64,000 nucleotides of DNA. Source: an uncultured Emticicia sp. GTDB lineage: Bacteria; Bacteroidota; Bacteroidia; Cytophagales; Spirosomataceae. The position numbers and the translations under genes were made by a program. Shown here one piece after another: positions 1 through 8,434 of this stretch. Numbering within the stretch: position 1 is the first letter of the stretch; each line of letters opens with the position of its first letter. The DNA is taken from positions 62,001-126,000 of the forward strand of contig NZ_CALCZQ010000008.1 in NCBI RefSeq assembly GCF_937903345.1, in the 5' to 3' direction. Below the pieces are notes generated by a model. The model saw nothing but the letters and a program-made list of their open reading frames with translations. It did no database searches and was not told the origin of the DNA.

Positions 1-42
1 ATTCAATTAAACAAAGACCCCAATTTGGGGCGGAGGGGTTTT

Positions 43-984
43 ATGGCACAAGAACAAGTAGATGTTTTAATTTTGGGTTCAGGCCCAGCAGGTTATACCG
101 CAGCAATTTATGCTGCACGTGCCGGTCTCAAACCAGTCATGTATCAAGGAGTTCAACCAGGCGGTCAATTAACAATCACTACAGATGTAGAAAATTTTCC
201 GGGCTATCCAGACGGTATTCAAGGCCCTGAAATGATGGAAGATTTCAGAAAACAAGCGGAGCGTTTTGGACTTGACAATCGTTATGGAATGGCTACTAAA
301 GTTGATTTTTCAACGCCTGGTGCTCATAAAGTAATAATAGATGATTCTCTCGAAATTACGGCTAAAGTCGTAATTATTGCTACTGGAGCATCGGCAAAAT
401 GGCTCGGATTAGAATCAGAGCAACGTCTTAATGGCTATGGCGTGTCGGCTTGTGCTGTCTGCGACGGTTTCTTTTTCCGTAAACAAGATGTTGCAATCGT
501 AGGTGCTGGCGATACAGCTTGCGAAGAGGCACACTACTTATCAAAACTTTGCAATAAGGTATATATGTTGGTGCGACGTGATGAATTCCGTGCCTCAACT
601 ATCATGCAAAACCGCGTTAAAAATACACCAAATATCGAAATTTTATTCAATACTGAAACCCTTGAAATAGTAGGCGAAGAAGGTGTAACTGGAGCAAAAC
701 TTAGAAATACCGTCACAAAAGAGGAAAGTACCATTGACGTAACAGGCTTCTTCGTTGCAATTGGACACCAACCAAATACGCAAATATTTTCAGATTATAT
801 TTCACTTGATGAAGCAGGCTACATCGAAACTGAAAAAGGAAGTACTCGAACCACCATCGAAGGTGTGTTTGCATGTGGCGATGCACAAGATAAAATTTAT
901 CGTCAAGCGGTTACAGCAGCAGGAAGTGGCTGTATGGCAGCCCTTGACGCTGAAAGATATTTAGCCGCTCAAGGCTTGCATTAA
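43..984 (+). CDS. trxB: Thioredoxin-disulfide reductase
   Basis: Cytosolic flavoenzyme that uses NADPH to reduce thioredoxin. The 313-residue product has the family's usual length and order: FAD-binding GSGPAG at residues 12-17, the redox-active CAVC pair (Cys137 and Cys140) inside the NADPH domain, the NADPH-binding GAGDTA at 154-159, and the second FAD motif with ACGDAQD near the C-terminus. The frame is open upstream to a TTG at 25, but the ATG at 43 starts the protein where the family does and follows a GGAGG-like purine run at 32-37, so I chose it. The promoter is probably outside the window or in the first 40 bases. The adjacent M23 gene is a separate unit 104 bp downstream. Confidence 0.96.
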   Translation: MAQEQVDVLILGSGPAGYTAAIYAARAGLKPVMYQGVQPGGQLTITTDVENFPGYPDGIQGPEMMEDFRKQAERFGLDNRYGMATKVDFSTPGAHKVIIDDSLEITAKVVIIATGASAKWLGLESEQRLNGYGVSACAVCDGFFFRKQDVAIVGAGDTACEEAHYLSKLCNKVYMLVRRDEFRASTIMQNRVKNTPNIEILFNTETLEIVGEEGVTGAKLRNTVTKEESTIDVTGFFVAIGHQPNTQIFSDYISLDEAGYIETEKGSTRTTIEGVFACGDAQDKIYRQAVTAAGSGCMAALDAERYLAAQGLH

Positions 985-1088
985 TTTGAAGTTTTTATTT
1001 ATACTTGTTGATAAATAAGTCAATTTAAAAAAATGGAATACAGTTAGCAACTAGTTTGATGTTGCCTTATAACTAAAACAACAGAAAC

Positions 1089-2216
1089 ATGAGAAAGGCT
1101 TTATTACCAATTATCTTAGCGATTGTAATTTCAACCACATCGTTTGCCCAACAACGCGAGCGAGGTATAAAATTGAATAAGCCCAACATACCTTCTAAAC
1201 AGAAAGATACAAACCCAAAAGACAAAAACTTCAATAAGAATAAAAAAGAAGATGATGAGTTTAGTTTTGAAGAAGAGCCAAAACTACGATTTGTCAACGA
1301 ATTTGAAATTCCAAAATTGGTTGAATCTGCACCCTCAGTAAAAATAGAACCTATCAAAGAACTTAACACCGCAGTTCATGAAGATACTTCAAGTATTGAC
1401 GAAGGTGAAGTTCTGATTGTAGAAATTGAAGACGAGGCACAATTTGTTGGAAGTGACGAGATGGTAAAAATTGCAAGTTATTTCTCAGTTTGGGATACCG
1501 GTTTGGTTGACCCTTACGGCATTGATGCCAAAGAATTTGATGATGTAGTTCCAATTCAATTATATGATATATCGCAAGGAAGATACTGGGCTGGCCCACT
1601 TAGTAAAGGCGTAACAAACTCTCCTTTTGGATGGAGATGGAAACGCTGGCATACTGGTCAAGACCTAGACTTAGATACTGGCGAACCCGTTTATGCAGCT
1701 TTTGATGGAATTATTAGAGTTGCAAGTACTCGTGGGGCATATGGCCGATGCGTAGTGATACGTCATTATAATGGACTTGAGACACTTTACGGCCACTTAT
1801 CAAAAATCAATTTCGAGCCAAATACAATTGTAAAAGCTGGAGATGAAATTGGTAAAGGAGGAAGTACTGGACGTAGCTCAGGCCCACACCTGCATTTTGA
1901 GACACGCTACGAAGGAAATCCTTTTGACCCAAGAAACATTTTTAATTTTAGCCCAAGTCAAATCAATATCGTTTCTCAAGATTTCTTAATGACTTCAAGA
2001 GTGTACGATTATTTGAGAGGCGGAGCAAGTAAAGGCGATTTTGAATATGATGAGCCTGTTGCTATAAATAGAATAGCTTGGTACAGAGTTCGCTCCGGAG
2101 AAACCCTTAGTGAAATTGCCGTCAAGTTCAAGACTACAGTTGCCACTATTTGCAAATTGAACAAAATTCGTTCTTCTTCACGACTACGTGCTGGATATCG
2201 CCTTCGAGTGAAGTAA
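1089..2216 (+). CDS. M23 family metallopeptidase with C-terminal LysM domain
   Basis: Predicted exported peptidoglycan endopeptidase. Residues 1-20 form a signal peptide ending SFA, followed by a long lysine- and glutamate-rich linker (about 25-150) of low complexity. The M23 (lysostaphin/LytM-type) domain spans roughly 165-285, with the zinc ligands visible as H188-xxx-D192 and the HLH motif at 267-269. A LysM peptidoglycan-binding module with YRVRSGETLSEIA occupies about 331-375. All expected catalytic residues are present, so it is probably an active hydrolase rather than an EnvC-like activator, though the latter role cannot be excluded. It is a single gene followed by a clear hairpin terminator. 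Confidence 0.9.
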   Translation: MRKALLPIILAIVISTTSFAQQRERGIKLNKPNIPSKQKDTNPKDKNFNKNKKEDDEFSFEEEPKLRFVNEFEIPKLVESAPSVKIEPIKELNTAVHEDTSSIDEGEVLIVEIEDEAQFVGSDEMVKIASYFSVWDTGLVDPYGIDAKEFDDVVPIQLYDISQGRYWAGPLSKGVTNSPFGWRWKRWHTGQDLDLDTGEPVYAAFDGIIRVASTRGAYGRCVVIRHYNGLETLYGHLSKINFEPNTIVKAGDEIGKGGSTGRSSGPHLHFETRYEGNPFDPRNIFNFSPSQINIVSQDFLMTSRVYDYLRGGASKGDFEYDEPVAINRIAWYRVRSGETLSEIAVKFKTTVATICKLNKIRSSSRLRAGYRLRVK

Positions 2217-2237
2217 AAAAAATAACAAAAACACAAT

Positions 2238-2277
2238 AAAATAAGCGACGTAAAACTTTTTCCGTCGCTTATTTTTT
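2238..2277 (+). terminator. Rho-independent terminator after the M23 peptidase gene
   Basis: A perfect inverted repeat pairs AAAATAAGCGACG (2238-2250) with CGTCGCTTATTTT (2263-2275), with a 12-base loop and a T run on the plus strand. It starts 22 bp after the stop codon. The rest of the 2217-2537 gap is AT-rich, with no ORF I can support. Confidence 0.85.
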
Positions 2278-2471
2278 ATGCTAAGAAATGGGATTCAAAA
2301 AAACGAGAAACGTAATTCGAGAGATTTTGCCGCAACGAAAAAATCCAAGTAAAAAACCAAATTTAATCATATTTTTTTATCGCTTATTTTTGTCTTTGTT
2401 GGCATCGACAAATGTAGCATCAGACAAAAGGTACAAAGATAAAACACATACTATCAAAAAGTTATAATATT

Positions 2472-2479
2472 TAAATTTG
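2472..2479 (+). promoter_or_regulatory. Putative -7 element (TAAATTTG) for bshB1
   Basis: Matches the Bacteroidota sigma-A -7 consensus TAnnTTTG exactly and lies 58 bp before the bshB1 ATG. No convincing -33 TTTG is seen at the usual distance, so this is a motif match only. Confidence 0.35.
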
Positions 2480-2537
2480 TTGATTAATATTGCCTATTTA
2501 AATATCTAAAATATCTATCAACAATATCGAGTAACAA

Positions 2538-3257
2538 ATGAAATTAGACTTAGTTGTATTGGCAGCACACCCCGACGATGCAGAAATGTCGTGTGGAGGA
2601 ACAATTGCCTCAGCCATAGCTCAAGGGAAGAAAGTTGGCATCATAGATTTTACAAGAGGAGAACTCGGAACTCGTGGCACACCTGAAATCAGAGCTGCGG
2701 AATCAGCAGCAGCTTCTAATATTCTTCAAATATCTGCTAGAGAAAATCTTGGTTTTAGAGATGGTTTCTTTAAAAATGATGAAGACCATCAGATGAAGTT
2801 AATTGCAGCTCTTCGTCGTTATCAGCCTGATGTAGTGTTGGCCAATGCCATCGAAGACCGCCACCCTGACCATGGTAAAGGTGCAGCATTGGCAGTTGAT
2901 TCTTGTTTTTATTCGGGTTTAAGAATGATCCAAACATTTAATTTTGATGGTAAGCCCCAAAATGCGTGGCGACCGAAGGCCGTTTACCATTACATACAAG
3001 ACAGATTCATAAAGCCTGATTTGGTAGTTGATATATCAAGTTTCTGGGATAAAAAAGAAGCATCCATAAGAGCTTATAAAAGTCAGTTTCATGACCCAAA
3101 TAGCACCGAACCAGAATCGTATTTGACAAGCCCTGAATTCTTAGATTTTTTAAAAGCACGTTCACAGGAAATGGGCCACATGATAGGCTCGAGTTATGGT
3201 GAAGGATATACGAAAACTAAACCAATTGGCATCAAAGATTTATTCGGTTTGATATGA
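2538..3257 (+). CDS. bshB1: Bacillithiol biosynthesis deacetylase BshB1
   Basis: Zinc-dependent GlcNAc-malate deacetylase of the LmbE/PIG-L family, the second step of bacillithiol synthesis. The zinc-binding AHPDDAE motif is at residues 10-16, and the second metal/catalytic motif DRHPDHGKG is around 107-115. The length of 239 residues and the C-terminal segment with GSSYGEGY are typical of BshB1 rather than of mycothiol or PIG-L deacetylases. The other bsh genes are not in this window. It fits the nearby trxB as part of thiol redox maintenance, although the two are not in an operon. Confidence 0.92.
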   Translation: MKLDLVVLAAHPDDAEMSCGGTIASAIAQGKKVGIIDFTRGELGTRGTPEIRAAESAAASNILQISARENLGFRDGFFKNDEDHQMKLIAALRRYQPDVVLANAIEDRHPDHGKGAALAVDSCFYSGLRMIQTFNFDGKPQNAWRPKAVYHYIQDRFIKPDLVVDISSFWDKKEASIRAYKSQFHDPNSTEPESYLTSPEFLDFLKARSQEMGHMIGSSYGEGYTKTKPIGIKDLFGLI

Positions 3258-3420
3258 TATTTTTTAGATTTGATTTTAGGAATACCCTCTAAAGTTGCAA
3301 AAAATATATTTCTCAAATAAAGAGATAAATGCAGAACGAATAATATTATTAGGATAAAAAATAACATAAATAGCTATGTTTATTGAAAAAATTCGATTGA
3401 AAATAAATCTTTGAAAGATA

Positions 3421-3453
3421 TTTGTATAATTTAAGTTTCATTCATTAAATTTG
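3421..3453 (+). promoter_or_regulatory. Putative sigma-A promoter of the epimerase gene
   Basis: TTTG at 3421-3424 and TAAATTTG at 3446-3453, separated by 21 bases, match the Bacteroidota -33/-7 consensus. The ATG of the downstream gene is 46 bp after the -7 element. Confidence 0.5.
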
Positions 3454-3499
3454 TACTTTATTTAGAATTCAAAAATATTCATTTCGATAATTAAATTAT

Positions 3500-4474
3500 A
3501 TGAAAAGAGCATTAGTTTGTGGAGCCGGCGGTTTTATTGGTGGTCATTTGGTTAATCGCTTAAAAAGTGAAGGATATTGGGTGAGAGGAGTTGATTTAAA
3601 ATATAATGAGTACGGCAACGGAAATTCGGATGAATTTGTAATTGGAGATTTAACGGACCCAGTTATTTGTCGTCAGGTTGTGGCTGGTGGCTTTGATGAA
3701 CTTTATCAATTAGCTGCTGATATGGGCGGTGCTGGTTATATTTTTACTGGTGAAAATGATGCAGCAGTTATGCACAATTCAGCTCTTTGTAATCTAAATA
3801 TGTTACATGCTGCTCAACAAGCTGGGGTAAAGAAAATCTTTTATTCTTCATCAGCATGCATGTACCCTGAATATAATCAACTTGATCCAAATAACCCTAA
3901 ATGTTCTGAAGAATCAGCATATCCTGCTGCTCCTGATAGTGAATATGGTTGGGAAAAATTATTTAGTGAGCGTTTGTACCTTACCTATCAACGTAATTTA
4001 GGTATTACCGTAAAAGTAGCACGTTTTCATAATATTTTTGGCCCGCAGGGTACTTGGAAAGGAGGAAAAGAAAAAGCTCCAGCTGCAATCTGCCGTAAAG
4101 TAATTGAAGCGGGTGATGGCGGAACAATCGAAATTTGGGGTGATGGAAAACAAACTCGATCATTTTTATTCGTTGACGAATGTGTAGAAGGTATCCGTCG
4201 ATTAATGGAATCTGATTTCTCTGGACCAGTGAATATAGGTTCGGAAGAAATGATTTCTATCAATGATTTTGCCAAATTGATTGCAGAAATTTCTGGTAAA
4301 AACATCACTATAAAGAATATTAAAGGCCCAGAAGGTGTACGTGGAAGAAATTCCGATAATGCTTTGATTCAAGAAAAATTAGGATGGGCACCATCTCACA
4401 CATTGAGAGAAGGAATTACTAAAACTTACCATTGGATTGCTGAACAAGCAGCCAAAGATGTTGAATTAGCTTAA
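3500..4474 (+). CDS. GDP-mannose 3,5-epimerase-like NAD-dependent epimerase
   Basis: Short-chain dehydrogenase-type sugar-nucleotide epimerase. GxxGxxG appears as GAGGFIG at residues 8-14. The active-site features of plant GDP-D-mannose 3,5-epimerase (GME) are recognisable: SSSACMYPE with Cys120, the YxxxK pair Tyr149/Lys153, and KGGKEKAPAA with Lys190/Lys192 aligning with the second catalytic lysine region. QTRSFLFVDE also matches the family. By family knowledge it would convert GDP-mannose to GDP-L-galactose and/or GDP-L-gulose; substrate identity here is inference. Its stop codon overlaps that of the convergent glycosyltransferase by 3 bp, and both could serve surface-glycan synthesis. A plain dTDP/UDP-sugar epimerase is less likely because of the Cys and Lys motifs. 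Confidence 0.82.
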   Translation: MKRALVCGAGGFIGGHLVNRLKSEGYWVRGVDLKYNEYGNGNSDEFVIGDLTDPVICRQVVAGGFDELYQLAADMGGAGYIFTGENDAAVMHNSALCNLNMLHAAQQAGVKKIFYSSSACMYPEYNQLDPNNPKCSEESAYPAAPDSEYGWEKLFSERLYLTYQRNLGITVKVARFHNIFGPQGTWKGGKEKAPAAICRKVIEAGDGGTIEIWGDGKQTRSFLFVDECVEGIRRLMESDFSGPVNIGSEEMISINDFAKLIAEISGKNITIKNIKGPEGVRGRNSDNALIQEKLGWAPSHTLREGITKTYHWIAEQAAKDVELA

Positions 4475-5655
4475 TTCAACTCAAGTAAAGTCATAATAAA
4501 ATTATCGCTACTATGGTTTTTTACAAAAACGCTTGCTTTTTCAGGGTAAGCGTTTTTTGTTTTTAAGAAAGTCAAAATAGCCTGGGTAATTTCTTCAGGA
4601 TTAAATCCATCGACTGTAATTCCTAAATTATATTCACGAGTGAGGTCGCCTACAACCCCAAATTTTGTTGCCAAAACAGGTTTATTATGTCTTGCTGCTA
4701 ACCCAATTACACCGCTAGAAGAAAAGAAATTGATATAAGCAACCGAAACCACATCACTCTGGCCAACATAAGCTTCCATTTCATCATCATCAACAAACCT
4801 ACTTTCAAACTCTATTTGTAGTTCTGGTCGTATTTTCTTGGCTTCATCGAAAGCCAACATTAAGGTATCCTTGTATTCATTATGAATTTTACCTACGACC
4901 AATAAACAAATATTTGCAGCATCATCGGCACTTAATTGTTGTAAAGCCTTTAGTAAATTGACAACATTCTTTTTGGCGTCAATAAAACCAAAGGATAAAA
5001 GGATTTTTTTGTGAGAAGGAATAGAGTATTTTTCTCTAATATACAATCCTTCTCTATTTGGATAGTCATATACAGGGTCGGGTAAATAGGTAAAAATTTT
5101 TGTTCCCAATGTTTCATTCATATTTTTGATAGTTTCCCTATCATTAAAAATGAAAACCTTTTTTAATTGAACATTTCGACACATCCACCACGATGTAAAA
5201 AGTTTTCTTGCCCTCGTAATAGTATATTTATGTTTAGCTCTTAAAGTAGTATCTTGGGCAATTACTCTTGGGTATGGATTGAAAAGGATACCTGTTAGCT
5301 TACAAGGAAAACGACTACTTCCGATGGTATGCTGAAACATATCAAGCATCATCATAATTACTTTATCTGCTTGATAATCAGTTGCGTATCGATTGATGTG
5401 TTTCCAAATGATCTGAGTAGATTTAATGAGCGTCATACCCGTATTGAATGGTGCAAACTCCTCCTCGGTAAAGAAAATTATCTTAACATTTGTAGCCGTT
5501 ATTTTTACGGATGGTATCGATTGGGCATCTGGATTTAACAAAAATATATATTCATCTTTGGATGGATGACTTTCTAAAAATCGGAGAATATTCTGAATAT
5601 GACCTAAATTATGACCAACTAATCTGACGTATATATCACAAATAAAAATTCGCAT
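4471..5655 (-). CDS. Glycosyltransferase, GT-B fold (family 1/4-like)
   Basis: A 394-residue protein with the two Rossmann halves of a GT-B enzyme. The C-terminal nucleotide-sugar domain begins near residue 215 with KKILLSFGFIDAKKN and continues through a region with SSSGVIGLAARHNKPVLA and GVVGDLTREYNLGI, typical donor-site segments of GT1/GT4 enzymes. The N-terminal acceptor half (MRIFICDIYVRLVGHN) has no match I recognise. No signal peptide or membrane span is seen, so it acts in the cytosol or at the inner membrane face. Donor and acceptor are unknown. It follows a second glycosyltransferase on the same strand after a 94-bp gap, suggesting a shared transcript. Confidence 0.75.
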   Translation of the reverse strand: MRIFICDIYVRLVGHNLGHIQNILRFLESHPSKDEYIFLLNPDAQSIPSVKITATNVKIIFFTEEEFAPFNTGMTLIKSTQIIWKHINRYATDYQADKVIMMMLDMFQHTIGSSRFPCKLTGILFNPYPRVIAQDTTLRAKHKYTITRARKLFTSWWMCRNVQLKKVFIFNDRETIKNMNETLGTKIFTYLPDPVYDYPNREGLYIREKYSIPSHKKILLSFGFIDAKKNVVNLLKALQQLSADDAANICLLVVGKIHNEYKDTLMLAFDEAKKIRPELQIEFESRFVDDDEMEAYVGQSDVVSVAYINFFSSSGVIGLAARHNKPVLATKFGVVGDLTREYNLGITVDGFNPEEITQAILTFLKTKNAYPEKASVFVKNHSSDNFIMTLLELN

Positions 5656-5749
5656 ATTCTAAGTTTTTGGAGCTTTTGTGCTTTGTATGAGCAGGTCTTT
5701 AATAGTAATTTTAGTAAATAAGCTAATTAATCATCAACCATTTAACATT

Positions 5750-6859
5750 TTAAATTACACTTTTATAGACTTCTAGTGTTTTTTGAGCTGTGAAAGATGG
5801 AGAAAAATCTTTTAATCGAACTTTACCTTTTTTTATCAATTCTGTACGCAAATCAGTATTTTCAATAATTTTTTCAATTTGAAAAGCGATATGTTCTTTG
5901 TCATCTGGGTTAAAATATAATGCAGCATCTTGTCCGACTTCAGGAAAACACGAACGGTCGCTCAAAATAACAGGACAGTCACAGGCGAATGCTTCAATGA
6001 CAGGAATACCAAATCCTTCGTACAAAGAAGGGTAAACAAAAGCAATTGCATTTTTATATAATTGGTATAGTACATCATCATTATCAATTTGATGATGAAG
6101 AATCTGCTTTTCTACCTTCAATTTGGAAAACAATTGTTGCTCTGCGACAGTAAATCTGCCATTTCCTGCACATATTAGATATAAATCATCCTGTTTATGA
6201 AGAATAGGAACAATCGCTTTAACATAAACATCAAAATTTTTATAGTTTTCTCGGTTTCCTACATAAAGCAAATATCTTTTCGGAGTCGAAATCTTAAGAT
6301 TTGTGTTTGGTTGAAAAGTCGCAAAATGAGTTGAATGATAAATCACTTCTACTTTTTCTGGAGCAATATTAAAAATTTCCAGCATATCTTGCTTTGTATT
6401 TTCTGAAACTGCAATTATTTTTGAGGCTTTATCTAAAATTTTCTTTTTCTGATCTTTATCAAAACCATCTAAACCGGCATATTGATTTGAAAATTTTTCG
6501 GGAATTACGTCATGATGAGTAATCACAAATGGTTTTTTACCGAGAAAAGGTAGAAAGTAATCTTTGAAATATGTCGGGTGAAAAACATCATAACTCTGCC
6601 TAGCGATTTGGACAGCACTGTTAAGCCGATTTATGTGCGAAAAAAGCAAATTGGTCTTTGCATAACCTAAGAAAAACCCAAATTGTGCTATTTTTTTTAT
6701 ATCACCATTTATTAGATAATCATTATTAGAGAATTTGAGAGATAGCTCTATATCAACACCTTGTTCGTATTTTAAATTATACATCAAGTCATAAAAATAT
6801 CTAGCTACTCCGCCGTATTTTGCACCAGAAAAAGATTGGTGGTCATAAAGAACTTTCAT
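5750..6859 (-). CDS. Glycosyltransferase family 4 (group 1)
   Basis: A 369-residue GT-B glycosyltransferase. Visible features are HHDVIPE in the N-terminal half, KIIAVSENTKQDM at the domain junction, LLYVGNRENYKN at the start of the donor domain, and the E-x7-E-type donor motif in PSLYEGFGIPVIEAFAC. It would transfer a sugar from a nucleotide donor to a surface glycan; the linkage is unknown. The frame stays open upstream through the tRNA gene, but the ATG at 6859 (MKVLYDHQSFSG) is the first that lies outside the tRNA and matches the family N-terminus. The gene begins 13 bp after the tRNA 3' end, so tRNA and transferase are probably co-transcribed. Confidence 0.88.
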   Translation of the reverse strand: MKVLYDHQSFSGAKYGGVARYFYDLMYNLKYEQGVDIELSLKFSNNDYLINGDIKKIAQFGFFLGYAKTNLLFSHINRLNSAVQIARQSYDVFHPTYFKDYFLPFLGKKPFVITHHDVIPEKFSNQYAGLDGFDKDQKKKILDKASKIIAVSENTKQDMLEIFNIAPEKVEVIYHSTHFATFQPNTNLKISTPKRYLLYVGNRENYKNFDVYVKAIVPILHKQDDLYLICAGNGRFTVAEQQLFSKLKVEKQILHHQIDNDDVLYQLYKNAIAFVYPSLYEGFGIPVIEAFACDCPVILSDRSCFPEVGQDAALYFNPDDKEHIAFQIEKIIENTDLRTELIKKGKVRLKDFSPSFTAQKTLEVYKSVI

Positions 6860-6872
6860 AAAAAAGTAAAAG

Positions 6873-6947
6873 TAGGACGTATCGGGCTCGAACCGATGAC
6901 CTTCGCCTTGTCGAGGCGACACTCTAAACCAACTGAGCTAACATCCT
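6873..6947 (-). tRNA. tRNA-Val (anticodon GAC), with an unusual C33
   Basis: On the minus strand the sequence folds as a full cloverleaf. The acceptor stem is AGGATGT/ACGTCCT with one G-U pair; the D arm is GCTC...GAGT; the anticodon stem is TCGCC/GGCGA with the seven-base loop TCGACAA; the T arm is ATCGG-TTCGAGC-CCGAT; the discriminator is A. No CCA is encoded. Standard loop numbering gives anticodon GAC (valine). Position 33 is then C, whereas almost all elongator tRNAs have U33. Reading CGA as the anticodon would not fit the stem pairing and would lack the long variable arm of tRNA-Ser. Confidence 0.85.
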
Positions 6948-7088
6948 GTTTTTGAATAATTTAATTGTACATTTCCTTAAACGAATCATTTAATATTCAA
7001 AACCAATACCAAATATTCTGATACTATTATAACTGAAGTGCAAAAATTTTAATACAAATATATACCTAAATCTGTTTGGTAACAATTT

Positions 7089-8405
7089 TTAATGATAAAC
7101 TTTCTTTGAAGGGACTCGCATTAAGAGAACGAATCCAACAATAAAAAAAACTAAAATCGTCAGAACTGAATTTCGCATACTTCCAGTAAACTGCCCGACG
7201 ATGCCAAAAATAAAAGTCCCGAGTGTGATGGCAATTTTTTCTACAATATCATAAAAACCAAAATACGATGCTGTGTCGGTCGTATTATCGGGAATTAATT
7301 TGGCAAATGTCGAACGAGAAAGCGATTGAATTCCGCCCATTACTAAGCCAACTACTGCGGCAATTACATAAAATTCGTTTTGAGTAGTAGTAAAATAGGC
7401 TGCTAATGGCATAAACGACCAAATGAAGATAAAAATCAAAAGACCTTTTGTATTTCCAAATTTGCCCGAAAGCCATGAAGCCAAATAAGAGCCTGGAATT
7501 GCGATTAACTGTATCAATAAAAGCGTAATAATAAGGCCTTGTTTTTCGATATGTAATTCTTTATCTGCGAAAATTGTGGCTACGTAAATAACTGTCATTA
7601 CGCCCATATCATAAAATAAAAATGCCATCAAAAATTTATTGATAAGTTTGTTTTTTCTGACTTCTTTAATAACTTTTACTAATTCTTGAAAACCAGTTGT
7701 CAATCGTCCAGTTTTGAACGACCTGGGCTCATCTTTAGGTAAATAATAAAATGGTATTTGTGCAAATAATGCCCACCATATACCCACCGTTAGGAATGAA
7801 ATGCGGGCCGTAAAGCCAGAATCAGAATCGGCTTGAGTCAAACCAAAGAGGGTTGGCTGCATTATCATTAATAGATTTATTACCAATAAAATAACACTAC
7901 CAATATATCCCATTGTAAATCCTTTGGCACTTAAGCTATCAAAGTGGTCTTCGGAGGCGATTACTGGTAAAAATGAATTGTAAAAAACAATACTCCCACC
8001 CCAACCTACAATTGAGAGTCCGAAAGCAATGACAGTTGGATTAATGTTTCCTTTGGTAAAAAAATAAAAATAGGCACAGCTTGCAGCCCCAAGGTAGCAA
8101 AAAGACTTCATGAAAAATTTACGACGTCCGCTCGAATCTGCCATTGGCGTAAGAATTGGATTGAGAATAACAAGTAAGAGCGTTGCAAACGAAATTGTAT
8201 ATGAATACAAAACTGAATTTTGAATCTGAATCCCGAAGAAATCTACAATATCGTTCACAACCTTTCCGTTGGTATCTTTTTCGGAAGTTGTTGCCAAAAA
8301 ATACATAGGAAAAACAACAGTCGTAATCACGAGGTTGTGCACCGAATTTGCCCAGTCGTACATTGTCCAAGCATTTAGCACTTTCTTTTGGTTTTTTTCA
8401 AACAT
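7089..8405 (-). CDS. MFS transporter, UMF1 (Atg22-like) family
   Basis: A 438-residue polytopic membrane protein with about 12 hydrophobic segments. The N-terminal YDWANS at residues 16-21 is the hallmark of the UMF1/Atg22-like branch of the major facilitator superfamily, and GGIQSLSRSTFAKLIP in the C-terminal half is also typical. Eukaryotic Atg22 exports amino acids from the vacuole; the bacterial substrate is not established. It is the last gene of a minus-strand run: the hydroxylase gene ends 29 bp upstream, and pxpA and pxpC precede that. A role in moving amino acids or oxoproline-related compounds is possible from context only. Confidence 0.85.
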   Translation of the reverse strand: MFEKNQKKVLNAWTMYDWANSVHNLVITTVVFPMYFLATTSEKDTNGKVVNDIVDFFGIQIQNSVLYSYTISFATLLLVILNPILTPMADSSGRRKFFMKSFCYLGAASCAYFYFFTKGNINPTVIAFGLSIVGWGGSIVFYNSFLPVIASEDHFDSLSAKGFTMGYIGSVILLVINLLMIMQPTLFGLTQADSDSGFTARISFLTVGIWWALFAQIPFYYLPKDEPRSFKTGRLTTGFQELVKVIKEVRKNKLINKFLMAFLFYDMGVMTVIYVATIFADKELHIEKQGLIITLLLIQLIAIPGSYLASWLSGKFGNTKGLLIFIFIWSFMPLAAYFTTTQNEFYVIAAVVGLVMGGIQSLSRSTFAKLIPDNTTDTASYFGFYDIVEKIAITLGTFIFGIVGQFTGSMRNSVLTILVFFIVGFVLLMRVPSKKVYH

Positions 8406-8434
8406 GACAGTTTGGGGTTAATACGTTTTGAAAC

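Noticed and set aside
6860..6922. N-terminal extension of the glycosyltransferase
   Set aside because: The extra codons are the tRNA sequence itself; the ATG at 6859 matches the family start.
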